Source: Indolivaga capnocytophagoides DSM 22835
GTDB lineage: Bacteria > Bacteroidota > Bacteroidia > Bacteroidales > Dysgonomonadaceae
Reading direction: 5' to 3'
DNA: 64,000 nucleotides
Assembly (NCBI RefSeq): GCF_000426485.1
Contig: NZ_AUFL01000005.1
Location: 124,001 to 188,000, forward strand
Each line of letters opens with the position of its first letter. Position 1 is the stretch's first letter. The translations under genes and the position numbers were made by a program. Positions 53,794-62,296 of the stretch are shown in pieces. The notes under the pieces are model-generated. The model searched no databases. It saw only the letters and a list, made by a program, of their open reading frames with translations, and was not told the DNA's origin.

Positions 53794-56742
53794 TTATTTC
53801 AACACTATCCCATATTTTTTCTTCCCGTTAATCTTTATAACCAAAGGGTCTGAGAACCGGACATGTCTCAAATACTGAGATTCGAAAACTGCAGGTTGGT
53901 TATTCAGGTACTCTTCGTCAAAAATACCATCATCTTTCAAGTAAGGATTGACAGTGAAATACCCTACCCCGAAAGAGGTCAGATTCTGAAAGAAGTGGGT
54001 TCCCTGGCTTGGCTCTATCCTATAATTTTCAAGCCCCGACTCAACAAGCAAACGTGCATTACTCACATGAGGCCATTTAACAGGTATTCCCAGCCAATAA
54101 TCGCTGCTGCCCCATCTGCCGGGCCCTACCAGAATATAACCTTTATCATTCTCGGCAAACTGTTTATTAAGTTTTTCTATTTCATAAGCGACAAACTGAT
54201 TGTTCGCGGCATTGAAACTGTCAGATTTTACGTATATAATATCGTATACATCGTCAATTATTCCATTTCCTAAAGCGTTTTTCGAAACCAGAATAGTTTC
54301 ATCTTCAGGTATCACCGATAGGTCTTCGGTCATAGCTTCTTTATTCTGCACAATAGGACGTATCTGCAACAGATAAAATTGGGCTTCATCTTTGCTCTTT
54401 ATATTTACGGCAAACTCTATTTCTATAGCCCTTCCCATTTCTTCCTGACCGATACGCAGTACTTTTTGAAGTGATTCCGGGAACGGAAAGAGGTCGTGCT
54501 GCAATATATTAGCGAATGAAATGATCTTCCGCCCTCCTTCATAAAAGCCGTCATAAATAACCTGATCCATGGGATCGAAAGTGGACACAATATATTGTAG
54601 AGAGCCATCCTGCACAGCATCCGACACATTCACTTTCAACAGATTAAAGCCATCGTTTACCGAAAACTCACGGTCGGTATCTTCCATATCCAAGGCATAA
54701 AACTGACGCTGGGTATCACGCAAAGCAAAGTCCATTGTACTTAATTGCAGTATATTATTTGGATGATAGGGTGAAAACCGCAGAGTTGTTCCCCCATCTA
54801 CAATATACTTACCTAAGCCAAGGGCAATATTGGCTACACCTTCCTCTGCCTTTTCATGCCCTATAGGATAAAAATTGAGAGAATGGGCAACCCCTGACAT
54901 AGTCGGATAAAAACGGTTACCGTATTTAGTCCCTACAACTTCCTGAAGAACAATTCCCATTTTCTCCTGATCTATCAGATTTTGAGTGGCAGTCATATAT
55001 GCCTTACTATCTCCATAAAAGACAGATGCATATACCGACTTCACGGCATCATTGATAAGCTTCAACCGCTTTTCCTTATCATACAGATCGGGAATCATAT
55101 AAGTAGCATATATGCCGGCAAACGGCTGATAATAAGAATCCTCCAGCAAACTGGACGAACGGATGGCGATAGGTGCATGTACAGCCTCGAACAAAGCCAG
55201 AAAGTCATCATTTAACCGTTCCGGTAGTTCGGCTTGCAGAAAAGCTTTTAAGATATCTTCATCCGAAGCTTCGGACAAAGCAATCGGATAAAGGTTATTG
55301 CGATCCATATACTCATCGAATATATCAGTACACAGGACTACTGTTTTAGGCAAAATCACAGGAAAATTCAGATTATCATTCAACTCCATGTGTGTTTTCA
55401 CAATATTACCCAGAAAAGCTAATCCACGTCCTTTTCCTCCCAATGACCCTTTTCCGATACGTGCAAAATTGGAAAATTCATCGAAACGGTCTTTTTCAAA
55501 GACTGCGATAACTCCCGAATTCTTGATCCTTCGGTATTCTACAATCGCATCATAAATAAATTCGCGCGCTTCGTTGATATTTATATCCTTCACATCTATT
55601 TTTTTCAGAGCTTCGGCAATCGGAAACATAGCCCTCGAATACAGAAAACGTGAAAAATGATTATGAGACATGTGATATACCAATGACTTATCGGGTATGA
55701 TCTTTATTGACCGCTGAAGATCCTTCAGGTTTCTGATTCGCAATATTTCCTCCTGAGTATCGGGATCAATAATGATAAAATCGCCAAAACCAAACTGTTC
55801 TACAATTCTGGCTCGTAAATCCAAAGGATACCGCTTCGAGTTCTTATCTATAAATGAACAATTCAGATCTTCGGCATACTTTTGATTTGCTTTTTCCGAC
55901 GAATTAAAAATCACGGGAAGAAAACGATCCTGCTCCTTAATCCATTTAGCCAGATAATAACCAGCCAAACGCTCCTTAACCCCACTTTGCATATAGCTCA
56001 TATCCGTTACCACCCCAAGCATATTATTTTTGTAACGAGTGTAAATATCAGCAGCTTCTTCATAACTTCTGGCTAGCAATATTTTGGGACGTCCTCTCAT
56101 TCTCAATGTCTGTTGGTGCTCATTGAGAGCCTCTTTCGAAAACTCCTGAGATTCTTCCAATACAATCTTAAACAATGCCGGTAAGGCAGAAGAATAGAAG
56201 CGAACTGAATCTTCAACCAGCAATATAATCTGCACCCCGACCATCTCTGTATCGTGATCGACATTCATCGCATCTTCTATCAATTTGATAATGGCTAACA
56301 GTAAATTGGAATTTCCCATCCAGCTGAAAACATAGTCGGCAAAAGACAAATCTTCTGTTGACAATCTTTTGGATACCTCTTTCGAAAAGGCTGTCAACAC
56401 AATCATCGGGATGTCCTGATACTGGCTTTTGATATTTCGAGCCAATGTGAACATCTCGTTGTCATCCATATTAGGCATAAATATAACCAGCTCGTAATGA
56501 TTTAGCTTCAGACATTCATAAGCATCTTCTTCGGTAGACACCTGTGTAAAACGGGGCGGATAACGTAAACTCAGAGACGTATACTCGTCAAAGATCTGCT
56601 CATCCACACGTCCGTCCTCTTCCAATATAAATATGTCGTATTTGGTGGCAATAAGTAATACATTGTATATCCGTTTGTTCATCAAACTTGCAAACGAAGT
56701 GTCTTTAAATCGGTATTGTTTTATATCCGGAATATTCTGCAT
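53794..56742 (-). CDS. Tandem receiver-like domains fused to a PEP/pyruvate-binding (PPDK_N) domain
   Basis: A 982-residue soluble protein. Residues ~25-155 look like a receiver that has lost its phosphoacceptor (VIFMPNM where VxxD is expected). Residues ~170-330 look like a second, working receiver: acidic LLVEDS (Glu177/Asp178), Asp247 in VVTDMSY, PVIFNSS and Lys300 in IDK, with a long insertion between the first acids and Asp247. From ~425 to ~850 comes the ATP-grasp part of PEP synthase/pyruvate phosphate dikinase, with SLGGKGRGLAFL and IRSSSLLEDS. The swivelling phosphohistidine domain and the C-terminal PEP barrel of those enzymes are missing, so it cannot be a normal PEP synthase. Similar proteins are annotated only as PEP/pyruvate-binding domain proteins. 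Its transcript is divergent from the LLM gene. Confidence 0.78.
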   Translation of the reverse strand: MQNIPDIKQYRFKDTSFASLMNKRIYNVLLIATKYDIFILEEDGRVDEQIFDEYTSLSLRYPPRFTQVSTEEDAYECLKLNHYELVIFMPNMDDNEMFTLARNIKSQYQDIPMIVLTAFSKEVSKRLSTEDLSFADYVFSWMGNSNLLLAIIKLIEDAMNVDHDTEMVGVQIILLVEDSVRFYSSALPALFKIVLEESQEFSKEALNEHQQTLRMRGRPKILLARSYEEAADIYTRYKNNMLGVVTDMSYMQSGVKERLAGYYLAKWIKEQDRFLPVIFNSSEKANQKYAEDLNCSFIDKNSKRYPLDLRARIVEQFGFGDFIIIDPDTQEEILRIRNLKDLQRSIKIIPDKSLVYHMSHNHFSRFLYSRAMFPIAEALKKIDVKDININEAREFIYDAIVEYRRIKNSGVIAVFEKDRFDEFSNFARIGKGSLGGKGRGLAFLGNIVKTHMELNDNLNFPVILPKTVVLCTDIFDEYMDRNNLYPIALSEASDEDILKAFLQAELPERLNDDFLALFEAVHAPIAIRSSSLLEDSYYQPFAGIYATYMIPDLYDKEKRLKLINDAVKSVYASVFYGDSKAYMTATQNLIDQEKMGIVLQEVVGTKYGNRFYPTMSGVAHSLNFYPIGHEKAEEGVANIALGLGKYIVDGGTTLRFSPYHPNNILQLSTMDFALRDTQRQFYALDMEDTDREFSVNDGFNLLKVNVSDAVQDGSLQYIVSTFDPMDQVIYDGFYEGGRKIISFANILQHDLFPFPESLQKVLRIGQEEMGRAIEIEFAVNIKSKDEAQFYLLQIRPIVQNKEAMTEDLSVIPEDETILVSKNALGNGIIDDVYDIIYVKSDSFNAANNQFVAYEIEKLNKQFAENDKGYILVGPGRWGSSDYWLGIPVKWPHVSNARLLVESGLENYRIEPSQGTHFFQNLTSFGVGYFTVNPYLKDDGIFDEEYLNNQPAVFESQYLRHVRFSDPLVIKINGKKKYGIVLK

Positions 56743-56770
56743 GTATAGTTTTTTTTAATTCTCAACTTTC

Positions 56771-56789
56771 AAAAGTTTACAAAGATCAC
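56771..56789. repeat. Distant GGTTACAAA-family copy
   Basis: AAAAGTTTACAAAGATCAC lies 29 bp upstream of the 982-residue gene and differs from the 8264 and 23195 copies at a few positions. The rest of the 262-bp divergent gap shows nothing recognised. Confidence 0.35.
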
Positions 56790-57004
56790 TAGTCACTGAT
56801 TCCTCCTTATAGATAAAATCAAAATATAAGCAACGTCCTCATTACTTTTTATCACAAACGGAACCTTCCAGCAAGATCTGTGACCTTAAAGATATTATAT
56901 TATCGGTGAAATCTAAATTTCAAAAGTCAATTATCCATAAATATCTGCGTTTACTTAAACCGGAGACGCATACAGCTGTTATATATCGTATAAAATATAA
57001 AAAG

Positions 57005-58021
57005 ATGGCAAAACAACATATTAAGCTTAGTGTATTAGATCAATCTCCTATCAATAAAGGAAAAACCTCAACAGATGCATTAAATGAAACAACCCGTCTG
57101 GCGGAACTTACCGACAGTCTGGGATATACCCGATTTTGGGTTTCGGAGCATCACAATGCCCCGACTCTGGCCGGCAGTACACCGGAAATACTGATTGCCC
57201 ATCTGGCAAATCACACGAAGAAAATGCGGATAGGATCAGGAGGAATCATGCTGCCTAACCACAGTTCGTTGAAAGCAGCTGAAAGTTTCCGTCTGCTCGA
57301 AGCTCTTTATCCGGGACGTATCGATATGGGAATAGGACGGGCTCCCGGTACAGACCGACTGACAGCATCGATATTAAACCCGACCAACAAATTCGATGAG
57401 CAGGACTTTATACAACAGCTATACGACCTCAGTGATTTTTTTCACGATTCGCAAGAGAGCGGATCTGTATCTCAAAAAGTAAAGGCGATCCCTGTTACAA
57501 AAACAGTACCTCCGAGGTGGCTGCTTACCTCCAGCGGCGAAAGCGGGCTTATTGCCGCTCATTTCGGACTGGGACTTTCCTATGCACAGTTTATCAACCC
57601 GTATGTCGGAGCAAATATCATTCAGGGATACAGACGTAATTTCAAGCCGTCATCAGACTTAAAAGAACCTCAAGCCAATGTAGCAATCTTTGTTTTCTGC
57701 AACGAAGACGAAGAGGTCGTAAAACGCCAGCAGGCTCTCATGGACTATCGGTTTATTCAACTCGAGAGAGGAGGAAATCTGGTTGCCGTACATTATGAGG
57801 ACATTATAACAATGCCGTACACAGAATTCGAAAGACAACGGATACAATACAACAGAGGGCGTACCATTATGGGAACACCGGAAATAGTGAAGAAAAAGCT
57901 CACAGCCTTAGCCGAAACTTACGATATAGATGAAATTATGCTGGTAACGTATGCTGAAAAGATAGAAGACAGGCTTCACTCGTATGAATTACTTGCCAAA
58001 GAGTTTAATATCAGCGAGTAA
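57005..58021 (+). CDS. LLM-class flavin-dependent oxidoreductase
   Basis: A 338-residue luciferase-like TIM-barrel enzyme of the YhbW type. The ATG at 57005 (MAKQHIKLSVLDQSP) is chosen; the ORF runs 99 nt further upstream but that part is not typical. Recognised by FWVSEHHNAPTLAGSTPE and GSGGIMLPNHSSLKAAE. It uses reduced flavin to oxidise a small organic substrate; which one is unknown. Alone in its transcript and convergent with the next two genes. Confidence 0.85.
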   Translation: MAKQHIKLSVLDQSPINKGKTSTDALNETTRLAELTDSLGYTRFWVSEHHNAPTLAGSTPEILIAHLANHTKKMRIGSGGIMLPNHSSLKAAESFRLLEALYPGRIDMGIGRAPGTDRLTASILNPTNKFDEQDFIQQLYDLSDFFHDSQESGSVSQKVKAIPVTKTVPPRWLLTSSGESGLIAAHFGLGLSYAQFINPYVGANIIQGYRRNFKPSSDLKEPQANVAIFVFCNEDEEVVKRQQALMDYRFIQLERGGNLVAVHYEDIITMPYTEFERQRIQYNRGRTIMGTPEIVKKKLTALAETYDIDEIMLVTYAEKIEDRLHSYELLAKEFNISE

Positions 58022-58027
58022 AGATAT

Positions 58028-58396
58028 TTATTTGTTATTTTCTTCTCGCTGCTCCCTTGCATACTCGTGAGGGAGTATAATTGCGGTATAAAGAATCAGA
58101 ATGGCTCCGATAAACATAGCCACCACCCATTCGTTCATTTGCTCGAACATCAGGTAAGTAGCAACAGCCATTGCTATCACACCGAAAACACGGATAGAAG
58201 CCAGACGCTTCCCCCTCATACTTTTTCCGGGATAAGGAGAGGTAAATATCCCCCACCCGAACCCAATGACACCGACAGCCATAGTACAAGCAGCAACAAA
58301 AGGATTGAACAAATACACACCGGCTGCCAATAGAATGAGCAGAGCCGATATTTTAAATACAGTATCTTTTATTTTGGCTGATTTATCTTTATTCAT
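58028..58396 (-). CDS. Small membrane protein beside the FtsB/DivIC gene
   Basis: A 122-residue protein starting at ATG 58396 (MNKDKSAK); the longer reading overlaps the neighbour. Four hydrophobic segments with short loops and a charged C-terminus. I do not recognise a family. It lies 13 bp after the FtsB/DivIC-like gene on the same strand, so they are co-transcribed. Confidence 0.6.
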   Translation of the reverse strand: MNKDKSAKIKDTVFKISALLILLAAGVYLFNPFVAACTMAVGVIGFGWGIFTSPYPGKSMRGKRLASIRVFGVIAMAVATYLMFEQMNEWVVAMFIGAILILYTAIILPHEYAREQREENNK

Positions 58397-58409
58397 AGTT
58401 AGACGGGAC

Positions 58410-58712
58410 TCATTCCACAACGAATACTTCTTCGTTGTCTTTTTTCATTTTATAGTTTTCACGGGCAAACTTTTCGATATTGTCTTTATCAGACTTCAGC
58501 TCGTTCAGTTTTTGTTTATCTGTTTCTATCTTTTCTTTGTAATAATTGATCTGTCCTTTCAGATCGCTGATCTCAAGATCGTAGCTGAACCGAGCAAAAA
58601 TAGTACTATCACTGATTATAAAACAGCAAACCAACAAAACAAGGATAAAAGCCAGTTGTACTTTTGTAAACTTGCTTAATATATATTTTCCTATTTTTTT
58701 CAACTGTTCCAT
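58410..58712 (-). CDS. FtsB/DivIC-type septum formation initiator protein
   Basis: A 100-residue bitopic membrane protein with one helix (about 18-38) followed by a coiled coil (about 48-78) and ending in ENYKMKKDNEEVFVVE. This is the FtsB/DivIC layout, with the ARENYKM part corresponding to the family's short C-terminal domain. It joins the divisome and links FtsL and FtsQ. Confidence 0.85.
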   Translation of the reverse strand: MEQLKKIGKYILSKFTKVQLAFILVLLVCCFIISDSTIFARFSYDLEISDLKGQINYYKEKIETDKQKLNELKSDKDNIEKFARENYKMKKDNEEVFVVE

Positions 58713-58746
58713 AATCTTACACTTATTGAGTAAACAGACTTATATG

Positions 58747-58754
58747 CAAATATA
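58747..58754 (-). promoter_or_regulatory. -7 promoter box for the FtsB/DivIC operon
   Basis: TATATTTG on the minus strand, 35 nt before the ATG; no clear -33. Confidence 0.5.
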
Positions 58755-58861
58755 GAGATATTTGATCAGATTGCTGATGATATTAGGTTGCTTTTTGCTC
58801 AAAAGAAATTTTTTCATGTAGATTTGTAAATCTCAGCTCATAACGACTGATGGGACAATAG

Positions 58862-59767
58862 ATGATAAAAGAAACCGACATAGTATCTAAATACAAATCG
58901 TACCTGCTTCTGGAAAAAGGATTATCCAAAAACTCAATCGAAGCATATACCGATGATCTGCTCAAGCTCATAAATTATCTCGATAACGAAAATCTCAAGC
59001 TTCAGCAGGTTACATTGGATGACTTACAACAGTTTGTCAGTCAATTGTACGATTTAGGAATCAATGCACGGTCGGTCGCCCGTATATTATCCGGAATACG
59101 GTCTTTCTTCAATTATCTGATTCTTGATGGTTATTTGCAGAACGATCCGTCTGAATTACTCGAGACGCCCAAAATAGGACTAAAACTCCCGACGGTACTG
59201 TCATTACAGGAAATCGAACAAATCAAAAACAGGGTTGATGTATCAACAAAAGAAGGTCACCGCAATAGGGCTATTATAGAAGTTCTATACAGCTGCGGAC
59301 TACGTATATCGGAACTGATCAACCTGAAGTTTTCGGATATGTTTCTCGATGATGGATTTATTCGAGTCGAAGGTAAAGGCAGCAAACAACGACTTGTGCC
59401 CATATCGGAGATTGCAATAAAAGAAATAGGGAACTACTTACTCGACAGAAAATTGTACGACATCAAAAAAGGATCAGAAAATGTAGTTTTCTTAAGTAAA
59501 CGAGGTACACCTATATCACGAATTATGGTTTTTCATTTTATAAAACAGTATGCACAAGAAGCAGGTATTCAGAAAAATATCAGTCCTCATACTTTTCGGC
59601 ATTCATTCGCTACTCATTTACTTGAAGGAGGAGCCAATATCAGGGCTATTCAGCAAATGCTGGGACACGAAAAAATAACAACAACGGAAATATACACTCA
59701 CATGGACAGGGAATATTTGAGACAGGAGATTATTGAACATCATCCGCGCAATATTGATAAAAGATAA
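58862..59767 (+). CDS. xerD: Tyrosine recombinase XerD
   Basis: A 301-residue recombinase. The N-terminal SAM-like core-binding domain spans about 5-90. The catalytic residues are complete: Arg148 (CGLRISE), Lys172 (GKGSKQR), His243 and Arg246 (HTFRHSFA), His269 (LGHEKIT) and nucleophile Tyr278 (EIYTH). Length and the HTFRHSFATHLLEGGA motif fit the chromosome-dimer-resolving XerD of Bacteroidetes better than an integrase of a mobile element; no attachment sites or mobile genes lie near. The dif site is not in view. Confidence 0.92.
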   Translation: MIKETDIVSKYKSYLLLEKGLSKNSIEAYTDDLLKLINYLDNENLKLQQVTLDDLQQFVSQLYDLGINARSVARILSGIRSFFNYLILDGYLQNDPSELLETPKIGLKLPTVLSLQEIEQIKNRVDVSTKEGHRNRAIIEVLYSCGLRISELINLKFSDMFLDDGFIRVEGKGSKQRLVPISEIAIKEIGNYLLDRKLYDIKKGSENVVFLSKRGTPISRIMVFHFIKQYAQEAGIQKNISPHTFRHSFATHLLEGGANIRAIQQMLGHEKITTTEIYTHMDREYLRQEIIEHHPRNIDKR

Positions 59768-59961
59768 GAGATATAGAAAAAAATAAAGAACTCGTCAATT
59801 GAAGGTTATTTCTCTCAGTTATACTTAAATATCAAAGTACAGTAGACATAAAACGAAACAAAACAGGCGATAATAAAAAGAATTTGAAATGCAAAAATTT
59901 TCGATTAGACATAATTTATCTAAATTAGAGCCGTTACTTATATAATCTAAATATACTTTTG
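59768..59961. other. Gap between xerD and the pyrophosphatase gene
   Basis: No ORF. It holds a plausible -7 box TAAATTAG (59921-59928) and a second TACTTTTG (59954-59961) that directly touches the pyrophosphatase ATG. Confidence 0.4.
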
Positions 59962-60585
59962 ATGATTAGAAAATACAAAGCACACCCTTGGCATGGGATA
60001 AGTCTGGGAGATGAAGCTCCCGAAGTGGTCAGAACTTTTATAGAAATAGTTCCGACAGATACTGTAAAATATGAAATAGATAAATCGACCGGCTATTTAT
60101 GTATAGACCGTCCTCAGAAGTACTCGAATATCATTCCTGCTCTTTACGGTTTTTTGCCGCAAACAATCAGTGGTCCTCGTGTAGCAGAACTAAGTAACGT
60201 CAGATTGAGCCGTACCGATATTGTCGGAGACAGCGACCCTATCGACATTTGTGTTCTAACAGAGAAAGACATCACACATGGAGACATCATTGTAAAAGCA
60301 CGTCCCATCGGAGGATTCAGATTGATAGACCACGGACAGGCGGATGATAAACTGATAGCCGTTCTGGATAATGACGCGATTTACAGCAACTATAAAGATA
60401 TTAGCGATGTGCCGTTACCGATCATTGAACGCCTGAAACATTATTTTACAACTTATAAAGATATACCCGGTGATACGGAACGCAAATGCATATTAACTCA
60501 TGTGTACGATGTAGAAGTTGCGTATGAAGTTATAAGAAGATCAATCGAAGACTATAACGAAAAGTACGATATTTGTAATATGTAA
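59962..60585 (+). CDS. ppa: Inorganic pyrophosphatase, family I
   Basis: A 207-residue enzyme that hydrolyses pyrophosphate. The ATG at 59962 is preferred to the TTG just before it. The family I signature GDSDPIDICVL with its metal-binding Asp residues is present, together with KYEIDKSTGY upstream and VRPIGGFRLID-like sequence. Slightly long for the bacterial type, as usual in Bacteroidetes. An intact palindrome copy overlaps the stop codon. Confidence 0.93.
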   Translation: MIRKYKAHPWHGISLGDEAPEVVRTFIEIVPTDTVKYEIDKSTGYLCIDRPQKYSNIIPALYGFLPQTISGPRVAELSNVRLSRTDIVGDSDPIDICVLTEKDITHGDIIVKARPIGGFRLIDHGQADDKLIAVLDNDAIYSNYKDISDVPLPIIERLKHYFTTYKDIPGDTERKCILTHVYDVEVAYEVIRRSIEDYNEKYDICNM

Positions 60586-60598
60586 GGTCTCAGACCTT
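60584..60598. repeat. GGTCT-AGACC palindrome between convergent genes
   Basis: AAGGTCTCAGACCTT with 7-base arms overlaps the pyrophosphatase stop and is followed by a short T run. This is the one intact copy not in front of a gene; here it could form a short terminator hairpin (5-bp stem, 5-nt loop). Confidence 0.78.
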
Positions 60599-60644
60599 TT
60601 TATATGACAAATATCGTACTTTATTGTATTTTTGAAAAACAGTC

Positions 60645-61289
60645 TTAATACCGATATACAATATCAACAGCATCAGACAAAGACATTGATCCGGGACTAA
60701 TGCCCAGCTCACCTTCCGGAACAGGCAACTGATGCTTTTCGAAATATTTCGACCAGCCTTCGGTTGTTTTTCCGGTTTTGGAATCTTTAAATGTCATCGG
60801 AGCCAAGTGAAATACTTCAGTTCCATTATTAGCCAGTTTCAGTGTTTCATATATAAGCTCGGTACAATAATAATTGTCGTTACCTAATATAAAACCATAA
60901 TCGTACACCTTTCCTAAATGAGTAAAGCCGATCTTCAATGCTTCGGGTATTAGCGGCTGATATTCACTTTTCAACCGTCCGACAACAGATCTGGGTGTAG
61001 AACCATTACTCGATTTTGTATAAAGATACTCATTGATAGGAGTCAGAACCAGTTTAGGCGTGGTAGCCTCTAGTACAAACACACTGTCGTTATCATCAAT
61101 ATAAACCATCCCAACATGTGTAAACTGATAACCATCGAGGCTGGTTGTCACTTCCTGAATCGATTTCTCGAGATTACTTACTCCTGAATCCTGAAAAATC
61201 AGGTCTCCATTTTGCAATTTGAACTCCTGCGCTCCGGCATAACCCGAAAAGAACAGCGAAAACACCAATATAGTTATATAATATTTCAT
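60645..61289 (-). CDS. YiiX/YebB-like NlpC/P60-superfamily hydrolase
   Basis: A 214-residue exported protein with a signal peptide ending in GAQ (about residue 21). The permuted papain-like YiiX/DUF830 fold is marked by LQNGDLIF near the start, HVGMVY with the catalytic His, and YYCTELIYE with the catalytic Cys. Members are predicted to cleave peptide or thioester/amide bonds; the substrate is unknown. It lies next to the glycan cluster but is separated from it by 65 bp. Confidence 0.82.
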   Translation of the reverse strand: MKYYITILVFSLFFSGYAGAQEFKLQNGDLIFQDSGVSNLEKSIQEVTTSLDGYQFTHVGMVYIDDNDSVFVLEATTPKLVLTPINEYLYTKSSNGSTPRSVVGRLKSEYQPLIPEALKIGFTHLGKVYDYGFILGNDNYYCTELIYETLKLANNGTEVFHLAPMTFKDSKTGKTTEGWSKYFEKHQLPVPEGELGISPGSMSLSDAVDIVYRY

Positions 61290-61354
61290 TGTTTAAAGTA
61301 TAAATTCAATCTATAGAACCATACTTTGTGCTTTTTGTTCACACAGCAGTACCT

Positions 61355-62296
61355 TTATTTATCCAAATACTCTTCCGTCTCCTTTGCAATATAAATTGGA
61401 CGCTTCTTGGTCTCAAGATATGTTTTAGATAAGTACTGACCTAAAATACCCAGACAAAGCAACTGTATTCCTCCTATAAAGAAGATACCGCAAATCAGAG
61501 AAGGATAACCTGCTACGGGTTCACCCCAGAGTAATGTTTTGGCAATAATATAGAAAGTCCAGCAGATAGCGATAAGGAAAAGTACAATACCGACGATAGA
61601 GGCGATAGCCAAAGGACGCGTAGAGAAAGCAATAATTCCTTCTATGGAATAAAAGAACAATCCCCAGAACGACCATTTGGTTTCTCCGGCTACACGTTCA
61701 ACATTTTCGTAAGCAATCCATTTAGTATTGTAACCAACCCAGCCAAATATACCTTTCGAAAAACGGTTATACTCCTTCAATTCTAAAATGGAATTAACCA
61801 TCTGACGAGTCATCAAGCGAAAATCCCGGGCGCCGTCCACAATCTCGGTATCGGATATCTTATTAATCAACTGATAAAACTGCCGTGCAAAAAACGATCT
61901 TATTACAGGCTCTCCTTTACGGTCGACACGCCGTGTTGCCACACAGTCATAATCTTCGTTTTGCAGCGAATCATACATTTCCGCCAACAAGTAAGGAGGA
62001 TCCTGCAAATCGGCATCCAGCATGGCGACATAGTCTCCGGTCGATGCTTCCAATCCGGCATAGATAGCTGCTTCTTTTCCAAAATTGCGAGAAAAAGAAA
62101 CGTAACGTACACGAGAATCTTTCTTTCTCAGGTCACGTATAACTTGTAGTGTTTTATCCCTTGAACCGTCATTAACAAAGATAAACTCGAATTCTTGTCC
62201 GCTCATCCGCTCTGCAACTTTTACCAACTCCTCATAAAGGAACGGCAAAGCCTGCTCTTCGTTATAACACGGAACAATTGTTGATATTTTATCCAT
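61355..62296 (-). CDS. Family 2 glycosyltransferase, DPM1/GtrB type with two membrane helices
   Basis: A 313-residue enzyme. The GT-A domain has VPCYNEEQALP and the DxD-type motif LDADLQDPP. Two C-terminal membrane helices (about 230-255 and 265-290) anchor it. This type loads a sugar from a nucleotide sugar onto a polyprenyl phosphate for later use outside the membrane. It overlaps the next gene upstream by 8 bp and is the last gene of the visible glycan operon. Confidence 0.9.
   Translation of the reverse strand: MDKISTIVPCYNEEQALPFLYEELVKVAERMSGQEFEFIFVNDGSRDKTLQVIRDLRKKDSRVRYVSFSRNFGKEAAIYAGLEASTGDYVAMLDADLQDPPYLLAEMYDSLQNEDYDCVATRRVDRKGEPVIRSFFARQFYQLINKISDTEIVDGARDFRLMTRQMVNSILELKEYNRFSKGIFGWVGYNTKWIAYENVERVAGETKWSFWGLFFYSIEGIIAFSTRPLAIASIVGIVLFLIAICWTFYIIAKTLLWGEPVAGYPSLICGIFFIGGIQLLCLGILGQYLSKTYLETKKRPIYIAKETEEYLDK

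Noticed and set aside
53794-56742. Ordinary phosphoenolpyruvate synthase
   Set aside because: It lacks the phosphohistidine swivel and PEP barrel and has two receiver-like domains in front.
14915-60598. The GGTCT-AGACC palindromes as restriction sites of a host system
   Set aside because: They contain GGTCTC by chance of the symmetric sequence, but their restriction to intergenic leaders and lack of any restriction gene here speak against this.
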